A DNA stretch of 64,000 nt. It comes from Aedes albopictus. Lineage: Eukaryota > Arthropoda > Insecta > Diptera > Culicidae. The position numbers and the translations under genes are program-made. The stretch's first letter is position 1; each line of letters begins with the position of its first letter. The DNA lies in assembly GCF_035046485.1 (NCBI RefSeq), contig NW_026917498.1:27978-91977 (forward strand), given 5' to 3'. This document shows positions 1 to 11,684 of the stretch, one piece after another. Under the pieces are notes generated by a model. It saw only the letters and a list, made by a program, of their open reading frames with translations, was not told the origin of the DNA and made no database searches.

Positions 1-484
1 GTCTCCGAAAAGAAAAATCCGGTCTCTTCTATGCATTCAACTTTATTCACGATGTTAATCGTTCGGTGGTTACAATAAAACTGATGCTCTGCGCGCCAAG
101 TAGCTTCTTTTTATACACCAATGTGTGTTGTTGTGTGGTTGGTTTTCTGGGAATTAGGCTCCGCCCATTAATTCATCGATTACAAAAAAATGAAAGGGCT
201 AATGGAAGGAGCTTTCTAGAACTACAATTATCTTTCTTATTGCTAATTGGGGAAAGGTTTTGGAATTTAACTATACTTATAATTAAGGTTAACAATGCAA
301 GGGGGCAATGGGGTAAAATGAAGTGGAAATAGTGGGGTAAAATGGACAACAATTAACAAGTATGATTTTAGGGAAACACAAATGAAAACAAGACAAAAAA
401 AACATCGTTCGGAACCGAACACCGGTTTTTCGTCTTTTTCCGACATTTTTGGAGTTTTTCGGCTTGGCAAAACTAGTGTCGCTC
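1..484. other. AT-rich non-coding stretch
   Basis: No gene is supported. A minus-strand AATAAA lies near 43-48. Short phrases such as a repeated 'ggggtaaaatg' near 310-345 resemble the interiors of other mosquito MITEs, but no pair of ends is visible. Confidence 0.4.
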
Positions 485-1396
485 CCCCCGATAACTTATT
501 AAGTTGGTGTCTTTGGAAAAGTTAATCAGTATGACATAAACTTTCATAACAATAAACACTTGTTTCGCAATTCTGCCACTAGGCGAAGCTAGTGACCATG
601 CAAATTTTAGAAATCTCATAGCTCAGAATCCTTCTTCTTCTTCTTCTTGGCGTAACGTCCTCATTGGGACAAAGCCTGCTTCTCAGCTTAGTGTTCTATG
701 AGCACTTCCACAGTTATTAACTGAGAGCTTCCTCTGCCAATGACCATTTTGCATGTGTATATCGTGTGGCAGGCACGAAAATACTCTATGCCCAAGGAAG
801 TCAAGGAAATTTCCTTTACGAAAAGATCCTGCACCGACCGGAAATCGAACCCGTCACCCTCAGCATGGTCATGCTGAATACCCGTGCGTTTACCGTCTCG
901 GCTATATGGGCCCAGAATCCTGATAACTTAGAAAGTTGGTGTCTTCGGCAAAGTTGATCAGTATGACATAAACTTACATAAAAATAAACACTTGTTTTAA
1001 AATTCTGTCACTAGGCGGCCTTTACCGGTTTTTTTTTTCGACTTTTTTTGAAGTTTTTCGGCTCAGCAAAACTAGTGTCGCTCCCCCCGATAACTAAGAA
1101 AGTTGGTGTCTTCTGCAAAATTGACCAGTATGACATAGACTTACATAAAAGGGAAACCTCGTTTCTCAATTCTGCCATTAGGTGGCGCTAGTGAACTTGC
1201 AAATTTTAGAAATTGTATAGCTGAAAATCCTAATAACTTAGGAAGATGGTGTCTTCGGCAAAGTTAATCAGTATGACATAGACTTGCACAAAATGGGACA
1301 CTTGTGCCCGAATTCTGCCTCTACGTGGCACCAGTAAACACGCAAATTTTAAAAATCTCATAGCTCAGAATTCTGCAATCTTGGAGAGACTGTATT
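485..1396 (+). repeat. Diverged ~155-bp tandem repeat, about four units
   Basis: Units share the phrases 'agttggtgtctt', 'cagtatgacata', 'aattctgccactagg' and 'tagctcagaatcct'. They start near 492, 919, 1090 and 1240. The first unit is split by a SINE. The second is shortened and is followed by a second copy of the segment seen at about 418-484 (again at about 1022-1082). Function unknown. Confidence 0.7.
633..912 (-). mobile_element. tRNA-derived SINE, Feilai-like
   Basis: On the minus strand the element begins with a tRNA-like head (phrases 'atagccgagacggtaaacg' and the B-box-like 'gggttcgat') and ends in a (GAA)n tail after 'cgttacgccaag'. A 9-bp target duplication, CAGAATCCT, flanks it at 624-632 and 913-921. 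Near-identical sequence recurs at 26556-26840 and a decayed copy at 29920-30186. The match to the Feilai family of Aedes aegypti is from memory. It would be transcribed by RNA polymerase III and mobilised by LINE machinery. Confidence 0.85.
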
Positions 1397-2177
1397 CTTC
1401 ATTGATGAGATACTTGGTTTGAAATTCTGCCCCTGGGCAGCATGCACATTTTATTTATTGTATACCTTGATGTCAGTCGGACTCGGAAGGAATCCTCCGT
1501 GGAACTTTTAAGAGTATGCCAGTTGAAACTACTAGACGAATTAATTTAATTAAAAAAAATTAAAGAATTGCGAAATGTTCATAAAACTCACTAAATGGAA
1601 AATATTTGTGACTGAATTCCTCGATTGCAGAACTTGATTATTCCCTAATTCTAGTGAAACATTGTTTGTCTTCCTCAAGAAAGCCCTTCTCCTACCAACT
1701 AAGACCACTTTTCATTCTGAAAAAGCTGACTTCACGGAAGTATAAGAAAATAGAGCCAGCAAGAAAGGAGAAAGCATATCAAGTACTAACAAATAATGTG
1801 GACATATCTAAAAAGATAATGAAAAGAAACGATGTGATTTTCAAGAACAGTGAGCATAGACGACCAAAACGTTAAGTGGTGTTAACCAAAATATACGATG
1901 AAAGGTTTGTTTGTGAACCGAAGTAAAACTATCCTCAATTCTTGAACTAACTATATTACCATTGACAGTGCAGTATCAGACTACAAGCATCGCAGTATAT
2001 TTTAACATGAATTGCCTCTACTACAGAATAACCTTGTTGAACAATAAGAATAACAACTGAGCATAAAGATAATATGTCGCGTATCGAAGCATGAAAATTG
2101 AGCCGTCGAAAGACTGCTTCTGGTGATAAATCTAGATAATATGAACGTTTAAAAATAAACATAGGAGTTCCCTAGTA
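1397..2177. other. Non-coding, no recognisable feature
   Basis: AT-rich sequence. The small open frame at 1654-1875 is lysine-rich with no domain, and I see no splice sites or repeat ends that would support a gene. Confidence 0.4.
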
Positions 2178-3805
2178 TGTGTTTCTCCAGGTGGTCACTC
2201 CGATGGCCAAAGCAGACCAGAATAGTCAAAATACATAGTACACAATCGTGAAGTTATAGCCGTCGAATGCCCATCTTTGTTGCAAAAACATGGAAGCAGT
2301 GCCTAAAAAATTCAGCCTAATGAAGTTCACTCAGTGCGAAAACGAACACAAATAAACGAATGCGGTCTCCCACCAACATGACGCCGAGAATGACTTTGAA
2401 TATCAGTGGGTGGTTGAAATTCAGCAGACCGCGAGGTAAAGAATTTTTCATCGCTTGAACTTCAGAGAGTGGCACACGGGTTGTCGATACGATAATCAAA
2501 ACAAAAACAAATCTACGACGCAGGAGCCACTGGGCGTCGATAAGGATGACTGTAATTTGACAAATTAAGACACTGCATGGAAGTCCCTCAATGCGATTTT
2601 TTCCGGTGGTCACTCCGGTGGCCAAAACAGACTATTGTGGTCAATTCTTCTTTTCAATGCCAGAAGCCACATGGCCATGAAAAATCATGAAGTTAGAGCC
2701 GTCGAATGCCTACCTTTGTTGCAAAAACATGAAACTCCCTCAATACGGGTTTCTCCGGTGGTCACTCCGGTGGCCAAAACAAACTATTGTGGTCAATTCT
2801 TCTTTTCAATGCCAGAACCTACATGGCCATGAAAAATCATGAAGTTAGAGCCGTCGAATGCCTATCTTTGTTGCAAAAACATGAAACTCCCTCAATACGG
2901 ATTTCTCCGGTGGTCACTCCGGTAGCCAAAACAGACCAGAATGGTCAATTCTTCTATTTAATGCCAGAAGCCACATGGCCATGAAAAACATGAAGTTAGA
3001 GCCGTCGAATGCCTATCTTTGTTGCAAAAACATGGAAGTCCCTCAATACGGATTTCTCCGGTGGTCACTCTGGTGGCCAAAACAGACTATTGTGGTCAAT
3101 TCTTCTTTTCAATGCCAGAAGCCACATGGCCATGAAAAATCATGAAGTTAGAGCCGTCGAATGCCTACCTTTGTTGCAAAAACATGAAACTCCCTCAATA
3201 CGGATTTCTCCGGTGGTCACTCCGGTGGTCACTCCGGTGGCCAAAACAGACCAGAATGGTCAATTCTTCTATAGGGCACTGCACTGTTTTGATTTTGTAT
3301 GGGATTTTGAAGTTTCGTGGCCTTGTTGTTTACAAAATTTCTGTAAGAGTGAAAGAGAAGGAGATAATTTCATGCACTGCCCTATTTAATGCCAGAATCC
3401 ACATGGCTATGAAAAATCATGAAGTTAGAGCCGTCGAATGCCTACCTTTGTTGCAAAAACATGAAACTCCCTCAATACGGGTTTCTCCGGTGGCCAAAAC
3501 AAACTATTGTGGTCAATTCTTCTTTTCAATGCCAGAAGCCACATGGCCATGAAAAATCATGAAGTTAGAGCCGTCGAATGCCTACCTTTGTTGCAAAAAC
3601 ATGGAAGTCCCTCAATACGGGTTTCTCCGGTGGTCACTCCGGTGGCCAAAACAGACCAGAATGGTTAATTCTTCTTTTCAATGCCAGAAGCCACATGGCT
3701 ATGAAAAATCATGAAGTTAGAGCCGTCGAATGCCTATCTTTGTTGCAAAAACATGGAAGTCCCTCAGTACGGGTTTCTCCGGTGGTCACTCCGGTGGCCA
3801 CATAA
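2178..3805 (+). repeat. ~152-bp minisatellite, about eight units plus a decayed outlier
   Basis: Units carry 'ccggtggtcactccggtgg', 'ccaaaacagac', 'gtcaattcttct', 'gccagaagccacatggcc' and 'gttagagccgtcgaatgcc'. Anchors fall at about 2603, 2756, 2907, 3058, 3209 (anchor itself duplicated), 3486, 3628 and 3779. A degraded unit at 2178-2295 is separated by about 280 bp of unrelated DNA. One unit is interrupted by a MITE at 3272-3384. Overlapping open reading frames through the array are by-products of the repeat. Confidence 0.85.
3272..3384 (+). mobile_element. 113-bp MITE with TAGGGCACTGCA ends
   Basis: Its 12-bp terminal inverted repeats are perfect (TAGGGCACTGCA and its complement). Sister copies lie at 10023-10135 (opposite strand) and 51774-51884. 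Neighbouring minisatellite units that lack it read 'cttctatttaatgcc', so the boundaries are fixed by a local empty site. The internal phrase 'cgtggccttgttgtt' is shared with the ends of the 10136-14556 foldback element. Confidence 0.85.
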
Positions 3806-5215
3806 GACCACAATGTCCAACAATATTTTTACATATCACAACAATATGGAGCATGTAAAATGATTGAGATTTCATCATGACTTAACTAACGCAGATGTGT
3901 TTAGCGCGGAAAACCGTTCAATTTCGTTACAGTCAACTCGTTGGCCATCTTGTGGGATCCCTGGAACCGGTTCCAGAAGGACGGGACATAACCAGAAACA
4001 TACAGAAATAGTTCTCGACAGATTGTATTATGGCCTAAAGAAGTTTGATGCAAAAACTTCTATCCTGTAAATAATATGAATGTGCTTTCTTGCACATTAT
4101 CGTGAAAAACATTACTTTCCGGATGTTCCGGATTTCCGGAACCGGTTCTTAAGAATTAGTCAATATTAATGTCTTTAATCAAAGTCCACGTGAATACCTT
4201 TCCAACGATTCTTGAACGGTCCTGATAACTTGTTCGGTTGCAAAGTTATAGCTTGTCAAAGTTAGGGTCTCTAAAGCGGCATTTTTCAGTTGAAGCAGGC
4301 TCCCGGTGGCCACAGTGACCAAATCCGGAACTCTCCGGGGGTTTTGAAAACTAGACATGTGTGGCTTTCATTTGGGCCAAAGAAAATCAAAATCGGCCCA
4401 GCCTCTGATTTTTGAGAGCCGTTCAAAGTTTGGGGTCAAAAATGACCCCAGGGTCTTATTTGTAACTTTTTTTATGGGAGCTCCCCTAGGGGTCGTCCAA
4501 TGTTTTGGATGAATAGAAATGATAGTTTTCCACAAAAAAATAATTGTCTGAAAATTTCAGATTGCTAGGCCTTTCGAAACAAAAGCTATAGCGAATTGAA
4601 ATTCGGAAAAGGTCAAAAAAGACCCCAAGACCTTACTAAGGTTAAGGGTGCTCGCCCCCCTCTGGCCGAAAAGCTGGCTACGCCCTTGCGTCACCCCGTG
4701 TAAGATTGTTATCGGGTCGGGCGAACAGGGATGTGAACAAGGCTGTGAATCACATCATCTCTCGCGTTGTTAAACACGATATACTTACAAACAGAGGAGA
4801 GACAGTGGAGTCATCATCGCTGTAGCTCGAGTGAATTGGCGATCAAATGTGAGGTTAAGTAACGCAAAATTTTCAACTTTGGAAGCAAAAATAACATATT
4901 TCTGGTCAATACATTGCATGAAAGTTAGGAGATTCTGCAATAATTTCACTTTTCTTCCATTTGTAGCATTAGTAATTCAGTCTAGGGTTGGTAATTTACT
5001 GTTTTAGAAAAGCGCCACCTGCGCAATTTAGCTTTGCGTTTGAAGGTCAATATCCATATAGCACAAATTGGCCACCTCATGGCGATAATATATCTCTTTC
5101 GCTCCTAAAGAAAATAAGAATACAGCAGGACACCTATCAAATTTGACAGGTTGTTGCTTTCTAATTTCAAATAGGAGAGAAACGAAGAGATTTCGGCATG
5201 ACGTGTATTGGAATA
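3806..5215. other. Non-coding repeat remnants
   Basis: No coding gene is supported. Near 4653-4691 the phrase 'ccgaaaagctggctacgccc' looks like one end of a hAT-type element (complement 'gggcgtagccagc'), but I cannot find the partner end. The rest holds fragments such as 'ggaaccggttc' that are common in mosquito repeats. Confidence 0.35.
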
Positions 5216-5409
5216 CAGTAAAACCTCCATGAGTCGATATTGAAGGGACCATCGACTCATGGAAATATCGAGTAGTGGAACAGAAATCCTTTTGGAGGCA
5301 TTTTGATGGTACCATCATAGTAACCCAGAAATTATTTTTCAGTATGGAAAAAATTACCTCCATGAGTCGATATCGAGTCAAGGAACATCGACTCATGGAG
5401 GTTCGACTG
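5216..5409. mobile_element. 194-bp pogo-like MITE
   Basis: Inverted ends begin CAGT and contain 'cctccatgagtcgat' on one side and 'atcgactcatggagg' on the other. TA flanks both ends (5214-5215, 5410-5411). CAG-starting ends with a TA target are typical of pogo/Tigger-type elements. No coding capacity. Confidence 0.8.
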
Positions 5410-6079
5410 TATAGCAAATAGGAGTCGAACTTCGAAAGACAAGAGAAAAGAGAAGATCGGCATAAGAGGATCCAAATCATCAACAAATTTTAATCGAAAT
5501 GCGAAACACGGGGACGCACTCAATTTAAAAGGAATCGAAAAGCTGTGTCCTACAAAACCGACCCTGTTGACGTAGTCCATTCGATTACTTACTTACTTTC
5601 AGTCCTGAGCACCAATAATCACAGACAAACAGACGTAACACTTCGAATTTTTTTTAAATCAAATCAAAGTCACGGAAACATATTCGCCCAATGCTGAAAG
5701 GACTGAGTTTGGCCGACCATCAACTAGGTGGCGATAGTGGGCAAACGTCAAACTCGAGCAAAAACAATGCGAGCGCCACGGGTGGTTAGTTGGCCAGCTA
5801 TCAAATTTTTAAAATGACCGTTTAATCAGTGTACGATGCGGATTATCAGAGTGTTACGTATGTTTGTCTGTGGTGCAATGGTGGTGTAGAGGTCCGAATT
5901 GAAAGATCCCTATCATGGGCGATTACCCGACATCGCCTTGACCTATGGTCAGGTCAAAGGTTAAGGACAGTCTTGTTAGAATCCCAAAATGACCGACTTT
6001 TGACCCTACTCACGATTTCGAGCGCACAAATATCTTCGTAAACAACACCAGTGTACCTGATCTTCTCATTTTAAGCTTA
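5410..6079. other. Non-coding, no recognisable gene
   Basis: Mixed repeat fragments. 'acagacaaacagacgtaac' near 5621-5639 looks like part of a dispersed repeat. Small open frames here have no recognisable domain. Confidence 0.35.
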
Positions 6080-6394
6080 TTACAAGTGAGCAAGAACAGA
6101 ATAATGAAATGCACTGCTGTTTGAAGCTTGCTTCTTGAGATTTGTGCGTCTGAAGTTTTAATGCACTGTTGAAGCGGGATTTCAAGACGTTTGTCCTTAA
6201 GGACTTCATTAATTTCTTTGTTGAAGCTACGCCGCGATTAGTCTGCCTCTGCTGCGATGTCCTGCTGGGTTCCAATCAAACACTTACTAGTCGATTACGT
6301 TCTCACCGCAGAGTAGAGTGTGGCCAACCCACCTCTACTTTCGCTCTCGAATTTCTGTCGCTATCGGCTTTTGATGACATCGACGATGGAGCGC
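6080..6394 (-). pseudogene. Old LINE, C-terminal coding remnant
   Basis: Read on the minus strand with frameshifts, the sequence recalls the C-terminus of APE-type LINE proteins: a W-GH-like stretch, then 'LEPSRTSQQRQ' as a decayed form of the usual WNP-G-R-RGRP motif, then 'NKEINEV'-like residues. It continues directly from the remnant at 9554-10022 once the hAT-like element between them is removed. The 3' end is uncertain. Confidence 0.6.
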
Positions 6395-7322
6395 CAGAGC
6401 CGTAGCGTGGTCTCATGGCGCCCTTGGCAAGCATCCAGGTTGGCGCCCCACGACAATTAAACATTGTTTATTTGCTCAAGTTTTTCGTTATTCTTTTTTT
6501 TTTCAAAAAAGTTATATTTTGGTGTTTTGAAGAACAAATTTCCTTCGATTTTGTTTTTATTTTCTTATACTAGGAATTTTATTGGGAGTCACCCAAAAAT
6601 TATCCGAAACTAGCTGTCCCGGCAAACTTTGTCTTGCCGTCTTGCAGTGGTTTGACAACTGTTGAACTCAAAATAGCACCGCACTCTAGATTGGTTTCAT
6701 TTCGATCGTGTTTATTTCCTTCCCAGCTCATGCAAAATCAGTACTTTAGCAATTTTCTTACTTTTGCAGTTGATTTTCGTAACGTTTTGCACATATAAAC
6801 ACAGCCACCATGAATACGAACCGAACCGTTCAAGAGTCATGTTGATCGGTTCATCCGTTCTTGTTTTGTGGCCTCAAAGGAACTTTTACTCATTTTTATA
6901 TAGGGTGACAATGGGTATTATCGGCAGGTTTGTTCTCTTCGTCATGGGGGGTTTTTGTCAGCCAAATTACCTGAAACTTGGCCATATAATTCCGCTTAGT
7001 TAAGAAGGATTTGAGACCAACTCTGAGTTCAATAGGTTTTAGAAAACCCCCTAAGACGAAAAGAACAAAACGGCCGAGAATAGGTAATTTCCCCTATGTA
7101 GATTAATTTCTCTTATACAAGTATAAGTATACAAACACATTTTGCATTTCATAAAGCTCACTAACACTAGCACAATAATTAGAATTGATTTATACACAAA
7201 AATAAAAACAAAACAAAATAGAATTGACATTTTAGATTCATAACACAAATTATTCATAATTTTCTTAAGGAATTCTGACACCCCAAACTAACTGTTTTAT
7301 CAATTTTCGGTGATTAGTTTAA

Positions 7323-7608
7323 TTGAGGGGCCCAGAATCAAAGGGGTGTAAGAGACCATTTTGTCGATTTTGAGCTGAGCATATCAAAAAAATTCTTCAA
7401 ATTTCAAGCTTTCAGGAACTTTTTTAAGATTAGATCAGTATTTTTAAGATTACGATGATTAGAAAAATTATAATAAATCGTAAAAAAATGGGTCGATTTA
7501 GAAACTCCATACATGTTGTATGAGATGAAAAATTGGTAAAAAACTGTAAACCTCATTTACTCGAAAGTGGTTTTTATCACTTACACCCCTTTGATTCTAA
7601 TCCCCTCA
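7323..7608. mobile_element. ~286-bp MITE nested in the hAT-like element
   Basis: Inverted ends read 'ttgaggggcccagaatcaaa' on the left and 'tttgattctaatcccctcaa' on the right, both adjoining inverted 'aggggtgtaag'/'cttacacccct'. Non-coding. Exact ends may shift by a few bases. Confidence 0.75.
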
Positions 7609-7679
7609 AATGGTTTTACCAGAATTTTCCAAAAACTTTACCAAAGGTTTCTTCTTTATTTAATTTAATTAAAAAAAAA

Positions 7680-9000
7680 TAATCAAAATATTTCTTAGAA
7701 GATCTGTGAGAAAATTTTCAGGAGTTGTTAGAAGAACCATGGTCATAGAGGAATAACAGGAGAAATTCCTGAATTTCTACATGAGTGTTTGTTGAAATCT
7801 CTGTAAGAATTCCTACTGCACTAGATTGAACTAATGAAGAATGTCTGGAGGAATTTCAGCAAAAATATTAGGGAAATACTGGATGAAAATCCTGGAGAAA
7901 TTTCAGCAAGAATTGCCAAAGGAGTTCATGGAGTAACTCTTACAGGAATTTCTGGGTGTGAAGAAATACCTGATGTTATGCTTGTAAGAATTTGTAAAGA
8001 GCCACTGGAAGAATTTCTAAAAAAAATAATTGGAAGAATTTTTAAAGGAATCCCTGTTATTTCGTTCTCTTATTAGATGTCAAATTTTTTATTATTCTCA
8101 GCCATTTAAATAATTGTTGTTCTGTTATTTTAATTGTTGTGTTGCCTGTTGGCTGAGAACAGAGTGTCCACTACCAGGGAGCTCACTACGGAGCTTTTTG
8201 GTGTGGGGGAGAAAAAAAATAGGTTTCCTAAGGGCTGTCTTTAGAATTTAGAAAAAAATCCCTAGGTTTTATGAAGTAATCTCCGGAGGAAGTTCTGAAG
8301 GATTTCATAGAAGGCTTTCAAAAGAAACCTCTAGAGAAACTTCTGAATAAATTCCAAATTTATGTTTTTCTGGTGGAGTTTACAAGGAAATTACATGAAA
8401 GGTTTCCTAGCGGAATTCTAACAGAACTATATGGGAAACAATCCCTAGTAAGCATGGAACAGTTCCGGATCGTATTAATAGAAGAGTTTCTAAGCGATGT
8501 GATAGATGTCTCCTTTTTGAAGGAATCTCTTGATGATTTTCTGAAGGAAACTTTGGATTTCTAACGGAATCTCTGGTGGACTTTTCATAGGAATCCATGG
8601 AGGAATTAGGTACGAAAATCAATTGAAGAAAGTACATAATCATTGAAGATATTTTTGCAGAAATCTCTTGAAGAATTTCAAAGAAAATTTTTGGAGCTCT
8701 GAAGCAATTGTGGTATTCAATAAATTGCTTGGTATAATATCGGGAGGAATCCTTTGACTAATTTCTGAATAAACTTTTAGATAAGTGCCTGAAAACCCCC
8801 TAAAAGAATTACTGAATTTAAATTCCTTCGAGAAATGTTAAGAAAAATCACCAGAAGATTTTTTATTCGAATGTTTCAAAAGCTTCTGAAATATTTTTGA
8901 AAGGTTTTCTGAGTTTAGGAACCCAAACAAAAATCTGAAAAAATACTTTGTAAAATTAATGTAGGAATTTCTGGATTATTGAAATTGGGGAAGAATAAAA
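7680..9000 (+). repeat. Degenerate short-period repeat tract (GAAGGAATT-type)
   Basis: The sequence is a loose string of motifs such as 'ggaatttctg', 'gaagaatttc' and 'ggaatccctg' at roughly 12-15 base spacing. The same motif class fills 11292-13845. Small open frames in it have compositionally biased products and are not convincing genes. Confidence 0.6.
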
Positions 9001-9553
9001 AAGGCACTAGTTGTTTTTTTTTGTGAAAACGACTTGAAATTTTTTGCTAGATTTTTAAGATTTTGAAGCCCAAAGAAACATTTACTGGAAACAGCAATTG
9101 GATGAACTGCAAAAGCATCGTCTACACTTTTTGTAAACATTGTAAAATATTTCATTAAATGCGAAGAAAATCCTCGGACGTAACCTCAAAACCTTTTACA
9201 AAAAGAAAGAAAGTTTGACCAGTCTTTAGAAAGCTTATTGATTTTGTTTTGCTCGTTTAAAAAAACTCAAGCAGCTTTTAAAAGCAAAAAAATATATAAA
9301 ATTACAAGGAACATCATTATAAATATTCAAAATAATCTAGAAAAATCAGATTTTTTTTTTTGAGAGTACGGAAGAACGTTAAATACATGATCAATCTTAG
9401 ATATCGTGAATAATAAAATTTTGATAACATTCAAGAAAACAATAGCAACTCCCTGTTTCCATCTAGCATTAGGCCTTTTCGGCGCCCCTCTGAGGCTGGC
9501 GCCCTTGGCGGGGGCCAACCTGGCCAACCGCACGCTACGGCTCTGTGGAGCGC

Positions 9554-10022
9554 CACCCACGATGGAGATCCAATTGTGAAGCCGCTATGCAAGAATTATA
9601 TATCGCAGGTATCTATTTTAGTCTTTGAATGTTCACCAATGATACACACCAGGTTTCACTGGTGTGCAGCAGCACAGCTTTCACATTTTGGATTTGAAAA
9701 TTCACATTTTGGTGAGTTGACTAATCCGACATTTTCATTACATTTTCAAACTCGCAAAAACAGCCCTAGCATTCTTGATCCGTGCACACTACACCTTAGT
9801 CGATCTTGGTGGGTTGACCGTGTTTACATCCAACGTTTTGATCTTGTTGACGTTGAGGGTAAAGACCTGCCGCCGAAGAGCGATCGGCAAGATCATCCAG
9901 CTTACTCTACATATCAGAGCGTTGTTGAGCTAAGAGAGCAACATCATCAGCCAGTTCAAAATCATTCAGGTGCTCCATGGTAATGGGCTGCCACAGCAAC
10001 CAACGATTTGGTTCACGATCAA
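9554..10022 (-). pseudogene. Old LINE, reverse-transcriptase remnant
   Basis: On the minus strand a frame near 10022-9905 reads through 'WQPITMEHLNDFELADDVA' and then 'LLAQQRSDM' before a stop. LADD stands in for the usual FADD catalytic box. Downstream residues ('SKLDDLADRSSAAGL', later 'VLLHTSETW') match the thumb and C-terminal region. It continues the pseudogene at 14915-17110 with only about 18 codons missing, so the block 10023-14914 is an insertion. The hAT-like element cuts it on the other side. Confidence 0.75.
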
Positions 10023-10135
10023 TAGGGCGCTGCATGAAATTCTCTCCTTCTCTTTCGCTCTTACAGAAATATTGTAAACAACAAGGCCACGAAACTTCAA
10101 AATCCCATACAAAATCAAAACAGTGCAGTGCCCTA
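10023..10135 (-). mobile_element. 113-bp MITE, TAGGGCACTGCA family
   Basis: This is the reverse-complement copy of the element at 3272-3384, with one end slightly changed (TAGGGCGCTGCA). It abuts the foldback element directly: the final CCCTA is followed by TAGGG of the larger element. Confidence 0.85.
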
Positions 10136-10332
10136 TAGGGCAGTGCATACGGCGGTTGCTATGATAAATTTTTCTAAGTCTTTGACGTTTCGTGGCCTTG
10201 TTGTTCACGATTTGGACTTAGGAGAATTTCGTCGGCTTTCCTTAGGCAGTGTGATTAAATTCAAAAGGTGAGTTAGCGCGCACTGGGAAGTGTGCTAATT
10301 TATTACTTACTGCTAAGATTTCACAAAGAGCT

Positions 10333-10769
10333 TCTCCTCGAATTCTTTCAGGAATTATCGGCGGTTCCCGTCTACAATCGTCCATTACAGCATCGCTGCC
10401 TGTCAGGACTTCGGATCGACGATTCACGCCGACAAGGTCAACAAGTTCCAAATCAACTTGGTGAAGGCCTTCGACCAAGCCTCCGACAACAGCATCATCA
10501 TCGAAGGGAATACATCGAGAAGCAGGACGATTATGGCTACCTACATCTCCCAGTACTTCATTCAGCGCTACTCCCTTCCACCGGAACTCGATTTCAACCA
10601 GATCAACTCGTCGATTTCGTCGCACGGCATCTTGACGATTTCGGCTCCGAAGAGGGCAGTTGCGGATGCGGAAGGCCACAAGTCGATTCCGATCGTTCAG
10701 ACAGGTCAACCGCTGAAGAGAATCAGTGTCGATCACGTAAAGAAGGAGAGCATTGCCCACAAATCTTAG
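10333..10769 (+). pseudogene. Small heat shock protein pseudogene in left foldback arm
   Basis: Across frames the sequence gives alpha-crystallin-domain landmarks: 'DFGSTIHADKVNKFQINL', 'NSIIIEG', 'IEKQDDYGY', 'QRYSLPPELD', 'SSISSHGILTISAPK' and 'PIVQTGQPLK', followed by a stop. The order and wording match insect l(2)efl-type small heat shock proteins. At least two frameshifts are needed (after 'IIIEG' into the 'EKQDDYGY' frame and back at 'YFIQRYSL'), and part of the N-terminal core is missing. It is almost base-for-base identical to the copy in the other arm, including the frameshifts. Confidence 0.8.
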
Positions 10770-10846
10770 CGGAGTGGTGGTCGAGGTTTTACTGTTGCAA
10801 CAATTCACATGATCAGGACACATTGTTCGCATAGTACTTGTTAATA

Positions 10847-11289
10847 CAGGTCGGACTCGATTATCCGGGTGACTCCAAAATTAATTCATCCCGGATAATC
10901 GAATCACCCGGATAATCGAGCCATGATTCTTTTCTTTTATTGTTGATGTTCTTCAATCAAAAACTGTTCGTTTAATATAGAAGCTAACATACATGACGTT
11001 GTAGTGCTTAAATTTAACGTCAGGTATTATTATAACCATGTTTTTTGAAAATGAAATTTTAGCTGAAAAATGTGAAAAAATAAAAACAATTTTCAAATAG
11101 GCTAAATCCAATTTTCAGGTGTTGTATTTGAAGTTTATCACATTTTTTGACATATTATAATCTTGAATCTTGTAAACAAAGCATAAACAAACTTTTCCCC
11201 GGATAATCGAGCCATTTTTGCCGGATAATCGAGCCCCGGATAATCGGGCCCCCGGTTAATTGAACCCCCGGATAATCGAGTCCGACCTG
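10847..11289. mobile_element. 443-bp pogo-like MITE in left foldback arm
   Basis: Inverted ends start CAGGTCGGACTCGATTATCC, with further 'cggataatcgagcc' phrases inside. TA flanks at 10845-10846 and 11290-11291. The right arm of the foldback element (13835-13850) lacks the insertion and reads straight across the site, which proves the boundaries and the TA duplication. Confidence 0.95.
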
Positions 11290-11684
11290 TAATTAGCTGA
11301 ATAAATGATATCCAGTTAGTGATTGAATTCCCTTCGGAGTTTCATCAGGATTTTTTACCGCGATTTCTCTAGAAAATTAATCCAGGTTTCCTCCTGGATT
11401 TCCTTCTGCTGTATCTGAGGGAGCTTCTCTTAAAATTCTTCCAGGAATTGATTTAGGATTCCATCAGAAACGCCCTCTGGGAATCTTCAAGGAGATTCTT
11501 CTAAGATCCCTAAAACGGTTCCAACTATGATTCCTCTTGGAGTTCTTGCCAGAAGTTCTCCAGAAACTGCCTTCCCCAAGAGTTTCGAGATTCCTCTGGG
11601 AGCTTCTTCCAAAATTCCTCTAGGAATTTCATCTGAGGTTACCCTAGAAATACTTGCTTTTCCAAAATTGCATTCCAGGATACC

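Larger units (their letters stand above)
6395..9545. mobile_element. 3151-bp non-autonomous hAT-like transposon
   Basis: The ends are inverted copies of CAGAGCCGTAGCGTG and related flanking bases. A perfect 8-bp target duplication, TGGAGCGC, sits at 6387-6394 and 9546-9553. An 8-bp duplication with CAG-type ends is the hAT signature. No open frame resembling a hAT transposase is present; the interior is AT-rich, holds a nested MITE (7323-7608) and a long tract of degenerate short repeats. It interrupts the old LINE, which fixes both boundaries independently. Confidence 0.85.

Noticed and set aside
2635..3805. Serial 65-136-codon frames, and a possible CRISPR-like array
   Set aside because: They are frames through the 152-bp minisatellite. 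Units are contiguous near-identical repeats with no unique spacers, and the genome is eukaryotic.
5028..5486. 152-codon minus-strand frame
   Set aside because: It crosses the pogo-like MITE at 5216-5409 and has no recognisable domain or splice context.
7834..8564. Short frames rich in E, F and L
   Set aside because: They are compositional products of the degenerate repeat tract inside the hAT-like element.
10242..10832. 196-codon minus-strand frame, repeated identically at 13860-14450 on the plus strand
   Set aside because: It is antisense to the small-heat-shock-protein pseudogene in the foldback arms; the duplication reflects the arms, and the product has no domain.
10292..10834. 180-codon frame in each foldback arm
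   Set aside because: It is an alternative frame of the same pseudogene. A few true alpha-crystallin residues appear in it only because of the frameshifts.
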